From: CAZQFV01 sp964613665
GTDB lineage: Bacteria; Chloroflexota; Chloroflexia; DTKN01
NCBI GenBank assembly: GCA_964613665.1
Contig: CAZTIG010000009.1
Location: forward strand, 29,920 to 93,919
Direction of reading: 5' to 3'
DNA length: 64,000 bases
Program-made: the position numbers and the translations under genes
The notes under the pieces: generated by a model
The model's input: the letters and a program-made list of their open reading frames with translations, nothing else
What the model was told of the DNA's origin: nothing
The model's database searches: none
Shown here: positions 1-8,162 of the stretch, in pieces
Numbering within the stretch: the first letter of the stretch is position 1
Layout: each line of letters starts with the position of its first letter

Positions 1-939
1 CGGGTAGAGCCCGCGCCAGGTGCGGCGCACGCGCAGGTTGGCCAGCCGTGGCATCAGGTCGACCATACGCCGGGCCACCTGCGGCAGGAAGACGCTGGTC
101 TCGCGCGTGTCGGTGCCCAGGATGCTTGGGTTGGGGGTGATGCAGAAGATGACCTGCCCGGTATAGTGCTGGTAGAAGTAGTAGTTGGCCGAGCCGGCCG
201 CCGGGCGGATGTCCACCACCATCGGATGCAGGAAGCGGGCCACCGCCTCGGTCACGCCCCCCTCGTGCGATTCGGGCTGCACCGGGACGTCCATTCCGGC
301 CATCTGGGCCACCTCCCGGCCATAGCCTCCGGCAGCGTCGATGACCACGGGGGCGTGGTGCTCGCCGTGCTCCGTCCGCACCCCCTGCACCTGCCCGCCC
401 TGGACCAGCAGGCCGGTCACCTTCTCGTCGAAATGGAACTCGGCGCCAAGCTGCCGGGCGTGTCGGTAGAAGGCGTGGGCCAGCAGCAGCGGCGAGGCGT
501 GGCCGTCCTCCGGGGAGTAGGTCCCGCCGAGCAGCCCCTCTCGGTTGAGGTCGGGGATCACCTCCAGCAGCTCGTCGCGCTCCAGCCAGCGGATGTTCAG
601 CCCGTACGACTGCTGCGTGACGAGCAGCTCCTTGAGGATCTTTTCCTCGCGCTCGCGGTAGGCGACGAAGGAGTAGCCCCCCTGGTACCACTCGACGGCG
701 TCGCCGTACGTCTCCTTCCACGCCGAGACGATGGCCAGGCTGCGCAGGCAGAGGCGGATCTTGGCCGGGTCGGAGTGGGTAGCACGGATGCCACCGATGG
801 CGGCCTTGTTGGCCCCCTGCCCGACGCTGGGCAGGCAGTCCACGACCAGCGTCCGCAGGCCGGCCTGGGCCAGGAAAAAGGCCGTCGGCGTGCCCACGCT
901 GCCCGCGCCGACGATGATCACGTCGTACGGCTTAGCCAC
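1..939 (-). CDS. FAD-dependent amino-acid/amine oxidase, beta-subunit-like (DAO/DadA family), 3' end beyond the window
   Basis: The visible 313 codons form a DAO-superfamily flavoprotein. A Rossmann dinucleotide motif GAGSVG sits at residues 11-16. Further in, the sequence resembles the beta subunits of sarcosine oxidase and dye-linked proline dehydrogenase. The start is a GTG at 939 that overlaps the stop of the upstream gene by 8 bp and has a strong GGAGGTGA ribosome site inside that gene, so the two are translationally coupled. The reading frame is open to the left edge, so the C-terminus is missing. Likely role: oxidative deamination or demethylation of an amino acid in complex with the Fe-S subunit encoded next to it. 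The substrate cannot be told from sequence. Confidence 0.85.
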   Translation of the reverse strand, partial: MAKPYDVIIVGAGSVGTPTAFFLAQAGLRTLVVDCLPSVGQGANKAAIGGIRATHSDPAKIRLCLRSLAIVSAWKETYGDAVEWYQGGYSFVAYREREEKILKELLVTQQSYGLNIRWLERDELLEVIPDLNREGLLGGTYSPEDGHASPLLLAHAFYRHARQLGAEFHFDEKVTGLLVQGGQVQGVRTEHGEHHAPVVIDAAGGYGREVAQMAGMDVPVQPESHEGGVTEAVARFLHPMVVDIRPAAGSANYYFYQHYTGQVIFCITPNPSILGTDTRETSVFLPQVARRMVDLMPRLANLRVRRTWRGLYP

Positions 940-3028
940 GGGTCACCTCCTCCGCGCCGGCCAGGATGCCCAGGGGCACCTCCACGAAGAGCGGCCGCTT
1001 CGGCTGGTCGACGACGGCCCCGGACGGCACGCCCTCCTCGCGGAAGAGGCGGTGGATCAGCGCCGTGCACGTCTTGGCGCCGCAGGCGCCCATGCCGGCC
1101 CGCGTCACCGCCTTGATCTCGCTCAAGTCCAGGCAGCCCTGGCGGATCAGGGCCCGGATCTCGCCGGCCGTGACGCGCTCGCAGCGGCAGACGATCTCGT
1201 CGTCGGCCATGCGCTCGACGTAGCGCGCCAGCGGCTTGCCCACCTCCTCCGGCTGCACGCGGAGGCCGGCGATCTCCTTGGCATAGGCCTTGGGCGCCCG
1301 GACCTTGACGGTAACGGTGCGGTCGTTGGCCTTGACCTCGCGCACCGCAGTGACCTCCACGTCGCCCAGCGGGTTACCGGCCATGTCCAGCACGGTCACC
1401 ACATCGCCGACCTGGAGGCGCTCCCTGGCGAACTCGTAGGGCAGCGTCACGGTGGGGAATTCGGCATCCTGGCGATAGTCCACCAGGGTGATGGCCAGGC
1501 CGGGGCAGATGGTCACGCAGCGCTCGCAGCCGCTGCAGCCCTTGCCGCCCTCCTCGACCACAAAGGTCGGCGGCTTGCGTATGTCGCCCGGGTCGATGCG
1601 GATCAACCCCTGCTTGCAGGTCGCGGCGCACGGGTCGCAGGGGATCTCCTGCACGCAGTGAAAGACGGGAAAGACGCCGGCCTCGGCCTCGGGCAGGCTC
1701 TCCGGGATCAGTGGGCCCGGTTTCGATTTCAGTATCTCGGCCGTGCGGTACCACTCGGCCGGGACCTCGCCGACGTCGGCCCCCAGGGCGCGGGCGATCT
1801 CCAGCCCCTTGATCTTCCCGGAGAAGATGGCCGCCGAGGCCTCGGCGATCTCCTCGGCGTCGCCGGCGGCAAAGGCTGTCAGGCCGAACTCGCGCGCCTT
1901 CTCGTAGAACTCGTTCACCGGGTCCAGCCCGACGGCGATGAGCACGGTGTCGCAGTCGAACGAGCGCTCCGTGCCGGGGATGGGCCGGAAGCGCTCGTCC
2001 ACCTGGGCGATGGTCACCGACTCGACGGCCTGCTGGCCGTTGGCGCTGACGATCGTGTGCGACGTGTAGATGGGGACGCCCATGCGCGCCAGCTTGTCGC
2101 GGTGCACCTTGTAGCCCCCACACTCCGGCAGTGCCTCCACCAGCCCGACCACCGCGATGCCGGCCTGCAGGGCGTGGTAGCCGGCGATCAGGCCGACGTT
2201 GCCGCCGCCCACGATGAAGAGGCGGCCCGCCGCCCGCACCAGGTCGCGGTTGACCAGCGTCTGGAAGGCACCCGCGCCGTAGACCCCGGGCAGGGTGTTG
2301 CCGCGAAAGGCCAGCGACTTTTCCCGTGCTCCTGCCGCGCACAACAACACCTGCGGAGTCACCAGCACGTACCGCCTGCCCTCCTGGAGAATGCCGACTT
2401 TCTTGTCGCTGAACACGGCCAGGGCAGTGCTCTGCAGCCAGATCTGTACGCTCCCCAGGGCCCGGACCTCTTCCTCCAGCCTGGTGGCGATGTCGATGCC
2501 GCGCGTGCCGGCGTACACGGCCTCCACCGAGCCGAAGAAGCGGTGCGTCTGCAGTACCAGCTTGCCACCCAGGCGGTGCTTGTCGTCGACCAGGAGCACG
2601 GCGATACCGCGCCGGCCCAATTCGATCGCCGCCGAAAGGCCGGCCGGGCCCCCGCCGATGATCAGCACCGGGACTGTCAGATCCTCGATCTCCGTCAGTG
2701 GGGGTGGCGCCGCCACCCGGGGCAGGGTGGGGAGTCCGTCACATGGCTCCACGCGCATGCCGGGCCGGACCAGCTCCATGCAGGCCTTGACCGGCCGGCC
2801 GTCGGCCAGCACCAGACACTGGGCACACTGGCCGTTGGCGCAGAAGATGCCCTGGGGCGCCCCGTCCTTCGGGTGATGGCCAAAGGTCCGCACGCCGTGG
2901 GCAAAGAGGGCCGCGGAGATGGTCTCCCCTGCCAGGGCGGACAGCCGCCGGCCCTTCCAGTAGAAGGGGATGGTCTCGCGGGGTAGGATGGGGAGGATGG
3001 GGTGCTCGACGATGCGGTGCCCGTCCAT
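932..3028 (-). CDS. Multi-cofactor FAD/Fe-S oxidoreductase, alpha subunit of an amino-acid oxidase
   Basis: A 698-aa electron-transfer flavoprotein with four recognisable parts. An N-terminal plant-type 2Fe-2S domain has Cys63, 68, 71 and 83. A two-dinucleotide FAD/NAD(P) domain has GGGPAG at 125-130 and a second GGGNVG near 260. A cysteine-rich ferredoxin segment around residues 465-510 has CSGCERCVTICP. A BFD-like 2Fe-2S domain near the C-terminus has CRCE and later GAKTC. This order is typical of alpha subunits of dye-linked L-proline dehydrogenase, HCN synthase and octopine/nopaline oxidase relatives. The ATG at 3028 follows GGAGG, about 60 bp downstream of a promoter. It overlaps the beta-type subunit downstream, so the two probably form one membrane-associated or soluble complex that hands electrons to a quinone or ferredoxin. 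Confidence 0.85.
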   Translation of the reverse strand: MDGHRIVEHPILPILPRETIPFYWKGRRLSALAGETISAALFAHGVRTFGHHPKDGAPQGIFCANGQCAQCLVLADGRPVKACMELVRPGMRVEPCDGLPTLPRVAAPPPLTEIEDLTVPVLIIGGGPAGLSAAIELGRRGIAVLLVDDKHRLGGKLVLQTHRFFGSVEAVYAGTRGIDIATRLEEEVRALGSVQIWLQSTALAVFSDKKVGILQEGRRYVLVTPQVLLCAAGAREKSLAFRGNTLPGVYGAGAFQTLVNRDLVRAAGRLFIVGGGNVGLIAGYHALQAGIAVVGLVEALPECGGYKVHRDKLARMGVPIYTSHTIVSANGQQAVESVTIAQVDERFRPIPGTERSFDCDTVLIAVGLDPVNEFYEKAREFGLTAFAAGDAEEIAEASAAIFSGKIKGLEIARALGADVGEVPAEWYRTAEILKSKPGPLIPESLPEAEAGVFPVFHCVQEIPCDPCAATCKQGLIRIDPGDIRKPPTFVVEEGGKGCSGCERCVTICPGLAITLVDYRQDAEFPTVTLPYEFARERLQVGDVVTVLDMAGNPLGDVEVTAVREVKANDRTVTVKVRAPKAYAKEIAGLRVQPEEVGKPLARYVERMADDEIVCRCERVTAGEIRALIRQGCLDLSEIKAVTRAGMGACGAKTCTALIHRLFREEGVPSGAVVDQPKRPLFVEVPLGILAGAEEVTRG

Positions 3029-3090
3029 AGGACCTCCTTGCTCGCCACTGTCGCAGTCCGAGCGTCTGGTTGGCGTCGTTGCCGGGCGGT

Positions 3091-3120
3091 ATTATAGCAC
3101 AACTCCCGGCGGAAGGGAAA
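3091..3120 (-). promoter_or_regulatory. Promoter of the amino-acid oxidase operon
   Basis: On the minus strand TATAAT (3096-3091) is preceded by TGC, an extended -10 element. A weak -35 (TTCCCT or TTTCCC, 17-18 bp away) lies at 3114-3120. The start codon is about 60 bp downstream. Confidence 0.7.
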
Positions 3121-3196
3121 AGGACGTTGTGACGGGGATTCCCGACTTGTGTGCCGGCAATGTGCTACAATGCCATCGTGTGTGTTGCCGGGCGAG

Positions 3197-3225
3197 TTGA
3201 CCGGGTCGCGCGCTTTGTGTACAAT
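3197..3225 (+). promoter_or_regulatory. Sigma-70-type promoter of the rubrerythrin/rubredoxin cluster
   Basis: TTGACC (3197-3202), exactly 17 bp, then TACAAT (3220-3225). A second possible start signal, TGCTACAAT, an extended -10, sits upstream at 3163-3171. Transcription from 3197-3225 would begin near 3232, which argues against the ATG at 3243 and for the one at 3270. Confidence 0.75.
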
Positions 3226-3269
3226 GGTCCTGTGCGCATAGGATGGCGGAAGACTCGGAAGGAGGTCCC

Positions 3270-3779
3270 ATGGCCATTGCCACCGATCTGACGCCCCTGG
3301 AGATCCTGGGGGTTGCCGTCAAGTCCGAGATCGAAGCGGCCCAGCTGTACCGCCACATGGCTTCCCAGGTGGTCAACCGCGACCTCCGCGGGCGGCTCGA
3401 CTTCCTGGTCCATGAGGAGGAGAAGCACCGCCGCATCCTGGAGGGGGTCTATGCCCGGCACTTCCCCGACGTCCCACTGGCTCTGCCTTCCCAGACACTC
3501 GTCCCCACCATCGCCGGGGCCGTGGCCGAAGGCGCGCCGGTGCCGGAGCTCTTCCGGCTGGCCATGGAGGCCGAGCGCCTGGCCGAGGAGTTCTATGGCG
3601 AGCTGGCCGGCCGCACCGAAGAGGCCAACTCCCGCACCACCCTCACCTATCTCAGCCGCATGGAGCACGGCCACTATGAGCTGCTGCGCAGCGAGCTGGA
3701 GCTGATCCAGCGTTTCCCATCCTACTACCAGGTCGAGGTCTTCGACCTGGGCCAGGAGATGATCCACTTTGGCCCATAG
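3270..3779 (+). CDS. Ferritin-like (rubrerythrin-related) diiron protein
   Basis: A 169-aa four-helix-bundle protein with two half-repeats, each carrying Glu and a later Glu-x-x-His. The first is ...KSEIEAAQLY... with EEEKHRR; the second is ...MEAERLAEEFY... with MEHGHYE. This is the ligand pattern of rubrerythrin-type diiron sites. It lacks the C-terminal rubredoxin domain, which could be supplied by the rubredoxin encoded 88 bp downstream. The ATG at 3270 has GGAGG 5 bp upstream; the alternative ATG at 3243 has no ribosome site and lies at the transcription start. Likely role: peroxide or superoxide reduction in an anaerobe or microaerophile. The exact substrate is inferred. Confidence 0.8.
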   Translation: MAIATDLTPLEILGVAVKSEIEAAQLYRHMASQVVNRDLRGRLDFLVHEEEKHRRILEGVYARHFPDVPLALPSQTLVPTIAGAVAEGAPVPELFRLAMEAERLAEEFYGELAGRTEEANSRTTLTYLSRMEHGHYELLRSELELIQRFPSYYQVEVFDLGQEMIHFGP

Positions 3780-3867
3780 CCGCGGGGCACGGCCTTGGCG
3801 GCGACTGGGCGATTCTGCTCGTGCGGTTCAGACGGCATCTGAGAGCGACAGAGAAGGAGGCAGCAGC

Positions 3868-4029
3868 ATGGAAAAGTGGGAATGTCTGGCCTGTGGGTAC
3901 ATCTACGATCCGGCGATCGGTGACCCCGACGGCGGCATCGCCCCGGGTACCCGCTTCGAGGACATACCCGACGATTGGGTCTGTCCGCAGTGCGGGGCCA
4001 GCAAGGACATGTTCGAGAAGATGGGCTAG
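3868..4029 (+). CDS. Rubredoxin
   Basis: A 53-aa protein, the full length of the family. CxxCGY (residues 6-11) and CPQCG (residues 39-43) provide the four cysteine ligands of a single Fe(SCys)4 centre. The typical aromatic/acidic core DPDGGIAPGTRFEDIPDDW is intact. AGGAGG lies 7 bp before the ATG. Its place between a ferritin-like protein and rubrerythrin suggests it is the electron donor to these peroxide-reducing diiron proteins. The larger in-frame reading from 3769 has no ribosome site and is rejected. Confidence 0.95.
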   Translation: MEKWECLACGYIYDPAIGDPDGGIAPGTRFEDIPDDWVCPQCGASKDMFEKMG

Positions 4030-4094
4030 GGCCGGGCCAGGGGATCGTCCCATAGCGGCCGTGCACCCCTGGGGGCATCGGGCCGGGAGGGCTT

Positions 4095-4292
4095 ATGAGC
4101 GAGAAGAAGATCTGTGCATACTGCCATGAGGAGGTCGAGGGGGCTGGCATACAACGGGGCCCTGTCCTGTACTGCAGCGAGGCTTGCGCCTACGAGGGCA
4201 GCCGCAGCAAGGACTGCGCCGGCCGCACCGATGTCAGCCGCGCCTCCCTGGAAGAAGAGCTCAAGTTTCGTGAGAACCCGCCGGTCTCGTGA
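4095..4292 (+). CDS. Small cysteine-rich metal-binding protein
   Basis: A 65-aa protein with CAYCHEEV near the N-terminus and YCSEACAYEG in the middle, giving a CxxC...CxxxC zinc-finger or iron-binding pattern plus a further Cys at residue 41. It resembles small zinc-ribbon or metallothionein-like proteins, but I do not recognise a named family. GGGAGG precedes the ATG. It is embedded in the rubredoxin-rubrerythrin cluster and so probably takes part in metal supply or oxidative-stress response. That role is inferred from context alone. Confidence 0.7.
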   Translation: MSEKKICAYCHEEVEGAGIQRGPVLYCSEACAYEGSRSKDCAGRTDVSRASLEEELKFRENPPVS

Positions 4293-4373
4293 CGACGGCA
4301 GGCAGCGATCGGCTCTCACCAGCCTTCCGGTCGCTGCTGGCTGATCGCGGCAAGCTGAGAAAAGGAGAACGAG

Positions 4374-4877
4374 ATGCACAAGATGACCGAGGACAACCTG
4401 AAGTCCGCCTTTGCCGGCGAGAGCCAGGCCCACATGCGCTACCTGGCCTTTGCCGACAAGGCCGAGAAGGAGGGCTTTGCCAACGTCGCCCGCCTCTTCC
4501 GGGCCATCTCCTTCGCCGAGCAGGCCCACGCCACCGGGCACCTGCGCACGCTGGGCGGCATCGCCAGCACGGCGGAGAACCTGGGCGAGGCCATCGGGGG
4601 AGAGACCTTCGAGGTCGACGAGATGTACCCGTCCTACGTCGCCGTGGGCGAGCTCCAGGCCGAGAAAGGGGCCGTCCGCAGCATGAACTTTGCCCTGGTG
4701 GCGGAAAGGGTCCACGCCGCCATGTACGCCCAGGCCAGGCAGTCGGTCGAGGCCGGTCGGGACGCCGAGATCGGCACGATCCACATCTGCGAGGTGTGCG
4801 GCTACACCGTCGAGGGCGAGGCCCCCGACCGCTGTCCGCTGTGCAACGCACCGAAGGAGCGCTTCCGCGCGTTCTAG
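4374..4877 (+). CDS. rbr: Rubrerythrin
   Basis: A 167-aa rubrerythrin with the classic two-domain build. The N-terminal diiron four-helix bundle has FAGESQAHMRY, then FAEQAHATGH, and a second Glu/Glu-x-x-His set in the later half. The C-terminal rubredoxin-like domain has CEVCGY and CPLCNAPKERF. It reduces hydrogen peroxide to water with electrons from NADH or ferredoxin via rubredoxin. AAGGAG is suitably spaced from the ATG. A 10-bp perfect hairpin follows the stop codon. Confidence 0.95.
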   Translation: MHKMTEDNLKSAFAGESQAHMRYLAFADKAEKEGFANVARLFRAISFAEQAHATGHLRTLGGIASTAENLGEAIGGETFEVDEMYPSYVAVGELQAEKGAVRSMNFALVAERVHAAMYAQARQSVEAGRDAEIGTIHICEVCGYTVEGEAPDRCPLCNAPKERFRAF

Positions 4878-4897
4878 GCGCGCGCCTTACCATGCCA

Positions 4898-4927
4898 GAG
4901 ACCCGGCCCTGTCACGAGCCGGGTCTC
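4898..4927 (+). terminator. Hairpin ending the rubrerythrin cluster
   Basis: A perfect 10-bp inverted repeat, GAGACCCGGC / GCCGGGTCTC, with a 10-nt loop, 20 bp after the rubrerythrin stop. The U-run is weak (CTTGTG). Confidence 0.6.
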
Positions 4928-4966
4928 CTTGTGCCATCCGGCCTGCGGCAGGCCCGCCGGCAAGCG

Positions 4967-4996
4967 GGGGCCCGGTCCCCTAGGAGGCCGGGCCCC
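4967..4996 (-). terminator. Hairpin downstream of formate-THF ligase
   Basis: A perfect 9-bp stem, GGGGCCCGG / CCGGGCCCC, with a 12-nt loop, 34 bp past the fhs stop codon on the minus strand. There is no clear U-run. With the neighbouring hairpin it separates two convergent genes. Confidence 0.5.
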
Positions 4997-5030
4997 GTGG
5001 TGCGGCAAGTCGGTGCGGCTGGCGCCCAGG

Positions 5031-6893
5031 CTAGAACAGCCCCACGACTTTCCCTGTCTCCAGGTTCAGGTCGATGTCGGTAAAGGCCGGCCGGCTGGGC
5101 AGGCCGGGCATGGTCCGCATGGCCCCGCAGAGCGGGTAGAGGAAACCGGCGCCGACCGACGCGCGCACGTCCACGATCGGCAGCGTCCAACCGCGCGGAG
5201 CACCCTTGATCGCTGGGTCGTGGGTGAAGGAGAGGTGCGTCTTGGCCATGCAAAGCGGGAGGTGGGACAGTCCCATCTGGGTAAAGAGCCTGATCTTGGC
5301 CTCGGCCTCGTTGGTGTAGCTCACCGAGCCGGCGCGGTAGATCTCGAGGGCAACCGTCTCGATCTTTTCCTTGATCGAGAGATCGTCCGGGTAGAGGAAG
5401 CGGAAGTTGGTGGGCTGATCGCAGGCGGCCACGACAGCCTCGGCCAGCTCCACACCGCCCTCGCCCCCGTGCGCCCAGACCTGCGAATCGGCCACGGCGA
5501 ATGCGCCGGTCGCCGTGGCGCGCTCGCGGATGAGCCGGATCTCGGCGTCGGTGTCGTCCTTGAAGCGGTTGATAGCCACCACCACCGGCACGCCGAACTT
5601 GCCGACGTTCTCGATGTGCTGCAGCAGGTTGGGCAGGCCCTTCTCGAGCAGTTCCAGGTTCTCCTGGGTATAGGCCTTGTCCAGCGGCTTGCCGGCGACG
5701 ACGGTGGGCCCGCCGCCGTGCATCTTCAGGGCCCGCACGCTGCACACCAGCACCACGCAGTTGGGCACCAGGCCGCTGATGCGGCACTTGATGTCCATGA
5801 ATTTCTCCATACCGCAGTCGGCCCCAAAGCCGCTCTCGGTGACGACATAGTCGGCCAGCTTCAGGGCGATCCGGTCGGCCAGGATGGAGTTGTTGCCCTG
5901 GGCGATGTTGGCAAAGGGCCCGCAGTGCACAAAGGCCGGGCTGCCGGCCAGCGTCTGCATCAGGTTGGGCATGATGGCCTCCTTCAGCAGCACGGTCATC
6001 GCCCCGGCTACGTTCAGGTCCTCGGCCGTGATCGGCTCGTCCTTCTTGTTCGTGCCGATGATGATGCGGCCCATGCGCTCGCGCAGGTCCGGCAACCCGC
6101 TGCACAGCGCCAGCGCGGCCATGATCTCCGAGGCCACGGTGATGTCGTATCCCGACTGCCGCGGCACGCCGTCGTTCTCCGTGCCCAGGCCACAGACGAT
6201 GTTGCGCAGCGAAGCATCGGAGATGTCCACGACGCGGCGCCACTGGATCGAGTAGGGGTCGATGTCCAGGCGGAACATGCGCTCCTTGTCCGCGTCGCTC
6301 AGGTCAGAGGGGCGCTCCGACTGGATGCCCAGCTTGGCCAGGCGCAGGCGCATCGAGGGCGTGTACTGGTCGTCGGGACAGAGCGCTTTGGCCAGGAACT
6401 TGGTGCTCCACCGGGCCTCCTTGGCCAGGCGGTTGTCGATCGCCGCCGCCAGCAGGTTGTGGGCCGCCCCCACGGCGTGGATGTCGCCGGTGAGGTGGAG
6501 GTTGAAATCCTCCATCGGGACGACCTGGCTGTAACCGCCGCCGGCCGCCCCGCCCTTGATGCCGAAGGTCGGCCCCTGGGAAGGCTGGCGGATGCAGGTA
6601 AAGACCTTCTTGCCGATATGGTGCAGCCCCTGGCTCAGGCCGATGGTGGTCACCGTCTTGCCCTCGCCGAGCGGGGTCGGCGTGATCGCCGTCACGTCGA
6701 TGTACTTGCCGTTGGGCCGGCCGGCCAGCCGGTCCAGCACATCCAGGTGGACCTTGGCCTTGTACTTGCCGTAAAAGTCCAGGTCGTCCTCCGTCAGGCC
6801 GACTGAACGCGCGACCTCGATGATCGGCAGCAGCTCCGCTGCCTGGGCGATCTCGATGTCGCTCGGCACGGGGAACACCTTCTTCACGGGCAT
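5031..6893 (-). CDS. fhs: Formate-tetrahydrofolate ligase
   Basis: A 620-aa enzyme that makes 10-formyl-THF from formate, THF and ATP for one-carbon metabolism, or the methyl branch of the reductive acetyl-CoA pathway if that is present. The P-loop TPLGEGKT follows an N-terminal segment of about 60 residues. Other family signatures are GIKGGAAGGGYSQV, DIHAVGAAHNLLAA and AQGNNS. It is longer than the usual 555-560 aa. Two in-frame ATGs lie 6 bp apart. The GAGGAGG ribosome site touches the first (6899) but is ideally spaced for the second (6893), which I choose. The gene lies 61 bp behind a cNMP-domain gene with no promoter seen between, so the two are probably cotranscribed. Confidence 0.95.
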   Translation of the reverse strand: MPVKKVFPVPSDIEIAQAAELLPIIEVARSVGLTEDDLDFYGKYKAKVHLDVLDRLAGRPNGKYIDVTAITPTPLGEGKTVTTIGLSQGLHHIGKKVFTCIRQPSQGPTFGIKGGAAGGGYSQVVPMEDFNLHLTGDIHAVGAAHNLLAAAIDNRLAKEARWSTKFLAKALCPDDQYTPSMRLRLAKLGIQSERPSDLSDADKERMFRLDIDPYSIQWRRVVDISDASLRNIVCGLGTENDGVPRQSGYDITVASEIMAALALCSGLPDLRERMGRIIIGTNKKDEPITAEDLNVAGAMTVLLKEAIMPNLMQTLAGSPAFVHCGPFANIAQGNNSILADRIALKLADYVVTESGFGADCGMEKFMDIKCRISGLVPNCVVLVCSVRALKMHGGGPTVVAGKPLDKAYTQENLELLEKGLPNLLQHIENVGKFGVPVVVAINRFKDDTDAEIRLIRERATATGAFAVADSQVWAHGGEGGVELAEAVVAACDQPTNFRFLYPDDLSIKEKIETVALEIYRAGSVSYTNEAEAKIRLFTQMGLSHLPLCMAKTHLSFTHDPAIKGAPRGWTLPIVDVRASVGAGFLYPLCGAMRTMPGLPSRPAFTDIDLNLETGKVVGLF

Positions 6894-6954
6894 TGCCATA
6901 CCTCCTCGTCAGGCTAGTGTGCCCGGCATACGCGGGCAGCTGGGCCAGATGTCG

Positions 6955-7431
6955 CTAGCCGTGGCTGATGAGCCCCGGCGTGAGCGCTGAGATGAGCGCC
7001 GTTTGCGTCTTGCGCAGCCTGGACGCGACGATGGCTGCCAGCCTACTCATGACGGCGAAACCGGATTCCGGGTCCTCGTCCAGGACGCGCAGCAGCTCGG
7101 CCCCGTCCACGACGGCCAGACTGGTCGGCTCCAGGCAGATGGCTGTCGAGGTGTAGGCGTGCGGCTCGACGAGCGCCGACCAGCCAAAGATCTCTCCCCG
7201 GTCCCGGACGGCGGCGACCATCACCTTCTCCTCGCCTGCTGGCGTATCGATCCGCAGGGTCACCAACCCATGCTCCAGCACATACAGGTAGCGGGCCTCG
7301 CTGCGTTCGGAGAAGATGGTGGTTCCGCGGGGAAACGCCGCTTGCCGGCAGCCAGCGGCGATCTTCTCGATGAGTTCCGGTCGCAGTCCCTTGAAGAGCT
7401 CTGACTCCGTCAACAGGCCCATAGACACCAT
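6955..7431 (-). CDS. Stand-alone cyclic-nucleotide-binding domain protein (Crp/Fnr sensor domain without HTH)
   Basis: The 158 aa are almost entirely one cNMP-binding beta-barrel. It has the N-terminal pattern LFKGLRPELIEKIA, the FPRGTTIF turn, YLYVLEHGLVTL, GEIFGWSALV in the phosphate-binding-cassette position, and a C-terminal dimerisation-type helix. It ends where the winged-helix domain of Crp/Fnr proteins would begin. It can therefore sense a small molecule but is not expected to bind DNA. The canonical arginine of the cAMP pocket (RxAS) is not evident, so the ligand is unknown. AGGAGGAAG precedes the ATG. Its promoter is about 210 bp upstream. Confidence 0.75.
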   Translation of the reverse strand: MVSMGLLTESELFKGLRPELIEKIAAGCRQAAFPRGTTIFSERSEARYLYVLEHGLVTLRIDTPAGEEKVMVAAVRDRGEIFGWSALVEPHAYTSTAICLEPTSLAVVDGAELLRVLDEDPESGFAVMSRLAAIVASRLRKTQTALISALTPGLISHG

Positions 7432-7643
7432 TTCTTCCTCCTCGCGCTCTGCGCACGATGCCTACCTGTCATTCGGCAGCATTGCCGCAGTCCAACGTCT
7501 TACCTCCTCGTGCCTGGCCGGTGGCTCGAAGCCTGCCGACCTCTGGGCCGACCTGCCGCGCACTTGTCGGCGCGAGAGTCCATCCTGGCCCGAAAAACGC
7601 CTCTCCTCCGTTATGACATGCTCCTGCGGAGAACGACTGGCGA

Positions 7644-7672
7644 ATTGTACCACATTGTGCGCCGATGCGCAA
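7644..7672 (-). promoter_or_regulatory. Promoter for the cNMP-protein/fhs unit, with a long 5' leader
   Basis: Minus strand TTGCGC (7672-7667), 17 bp, TACAAT (7649-7644). The transcript would carry a leader of about 205 nt (7432-7637) before the cNMP gene. The leader contains a GGCT-tcg-AGCC stem-loop but matches no riboswitch class I can recognise. Confidence 0.6.
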
Positions 7673-7680
7673 CCTCGTCC

Positions 7681-8118
7681 TCACTGCCCGCAGTACGGAC
7701 AGACCTGCCAGGTGAGGTCCATCAGGCGATCGCAGGTGGCGCACTTTTTCTTCAGGGGGGTGTGGCAGTGAGGGCACAGCAAGAAGTCGGGTTCGACGCC
7801 GCGCTGGCATGTCGGGCAGACCGGGCGTTCCTCAAAGGCTTGCATGATGTACTCGCGCTCCTGGATGCGGGCGTGGATATCGGACAGCTTCTCGTGGGGC
7901 CGGAAGGCCATGTACAGGAGCACCCCACCGAGCGGGATGAGCAGGGCCACCAGGACCGCCAAGAGCTGCGCCAAGAGGTTGTCGCTGCGCAGGCGGATGT
8001 CCCAGTAGGTCCAGACTACCAAGCCCAGCCAGAGCAGAGCCAGATACACACCGAGGATGATACCGATGACCATGAGGACGGGCACAATCTGGTCGATGTA
8101 CTGCTGAATCACTTCCAT
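7681..8118 (-). CDS. Membrane protein with double zinc ribbon
   Basis: 145 aa. Two hydrophobic segments (about residues 11-37 and 48-70) are followed by a cytosolic tail with paired zinc-ribbon knuckles: CPTCQRG, CPHCHTP, CATCDR, CPYCGQ. This is the double-zinc-ribbon architecture common in uncharacterised bacterial membrane proteins. It is the last gene of the pdxS-to-DarA run. The gap from the DarA gene is 44 bp and no promoter was seen in it. Function unknown; a scaffold or metal-sensing role is only a guess. Confidence 0.75.
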   Translation of the reverse strand: MEVIQQYIDQIVPVLMVIGIILGVYLALLWLGLVVWTYWDIRLRSDNLLAQLLAVLVALLIPLGGVLLYMAFRPHEKLSDIHARIQEREYIMQAFEERPVCPTCQRGVEPDFLLCPHCHTPLKKKCATCDRLMDLTWQVCPYCGQ

Positions 8119-8162
8119 AGAATGGGGCCTCCTTCAGGATACGTATCTGGCGGAACTCGCCT

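Noticed and set aside
731..2986. 751-codon open frame on the plus strand
   Set aside because: Antisense shadow of the Fe-S flavoprotein; His/Gln/Gly-rich translation without domains.
3243..3269. Upstream ATG of the ferritin-like gene
   Set aside because: It lies at the predicted transcription start and lacks a ribosome site; the ATG at 3270 has one.
7432..7643. THF or ZTP riboswitch upstream of the cNMP/fhs unit
   Set aside because: The conserved core sequences of these classes could not be found by eye; only a generic stem-loop is present.
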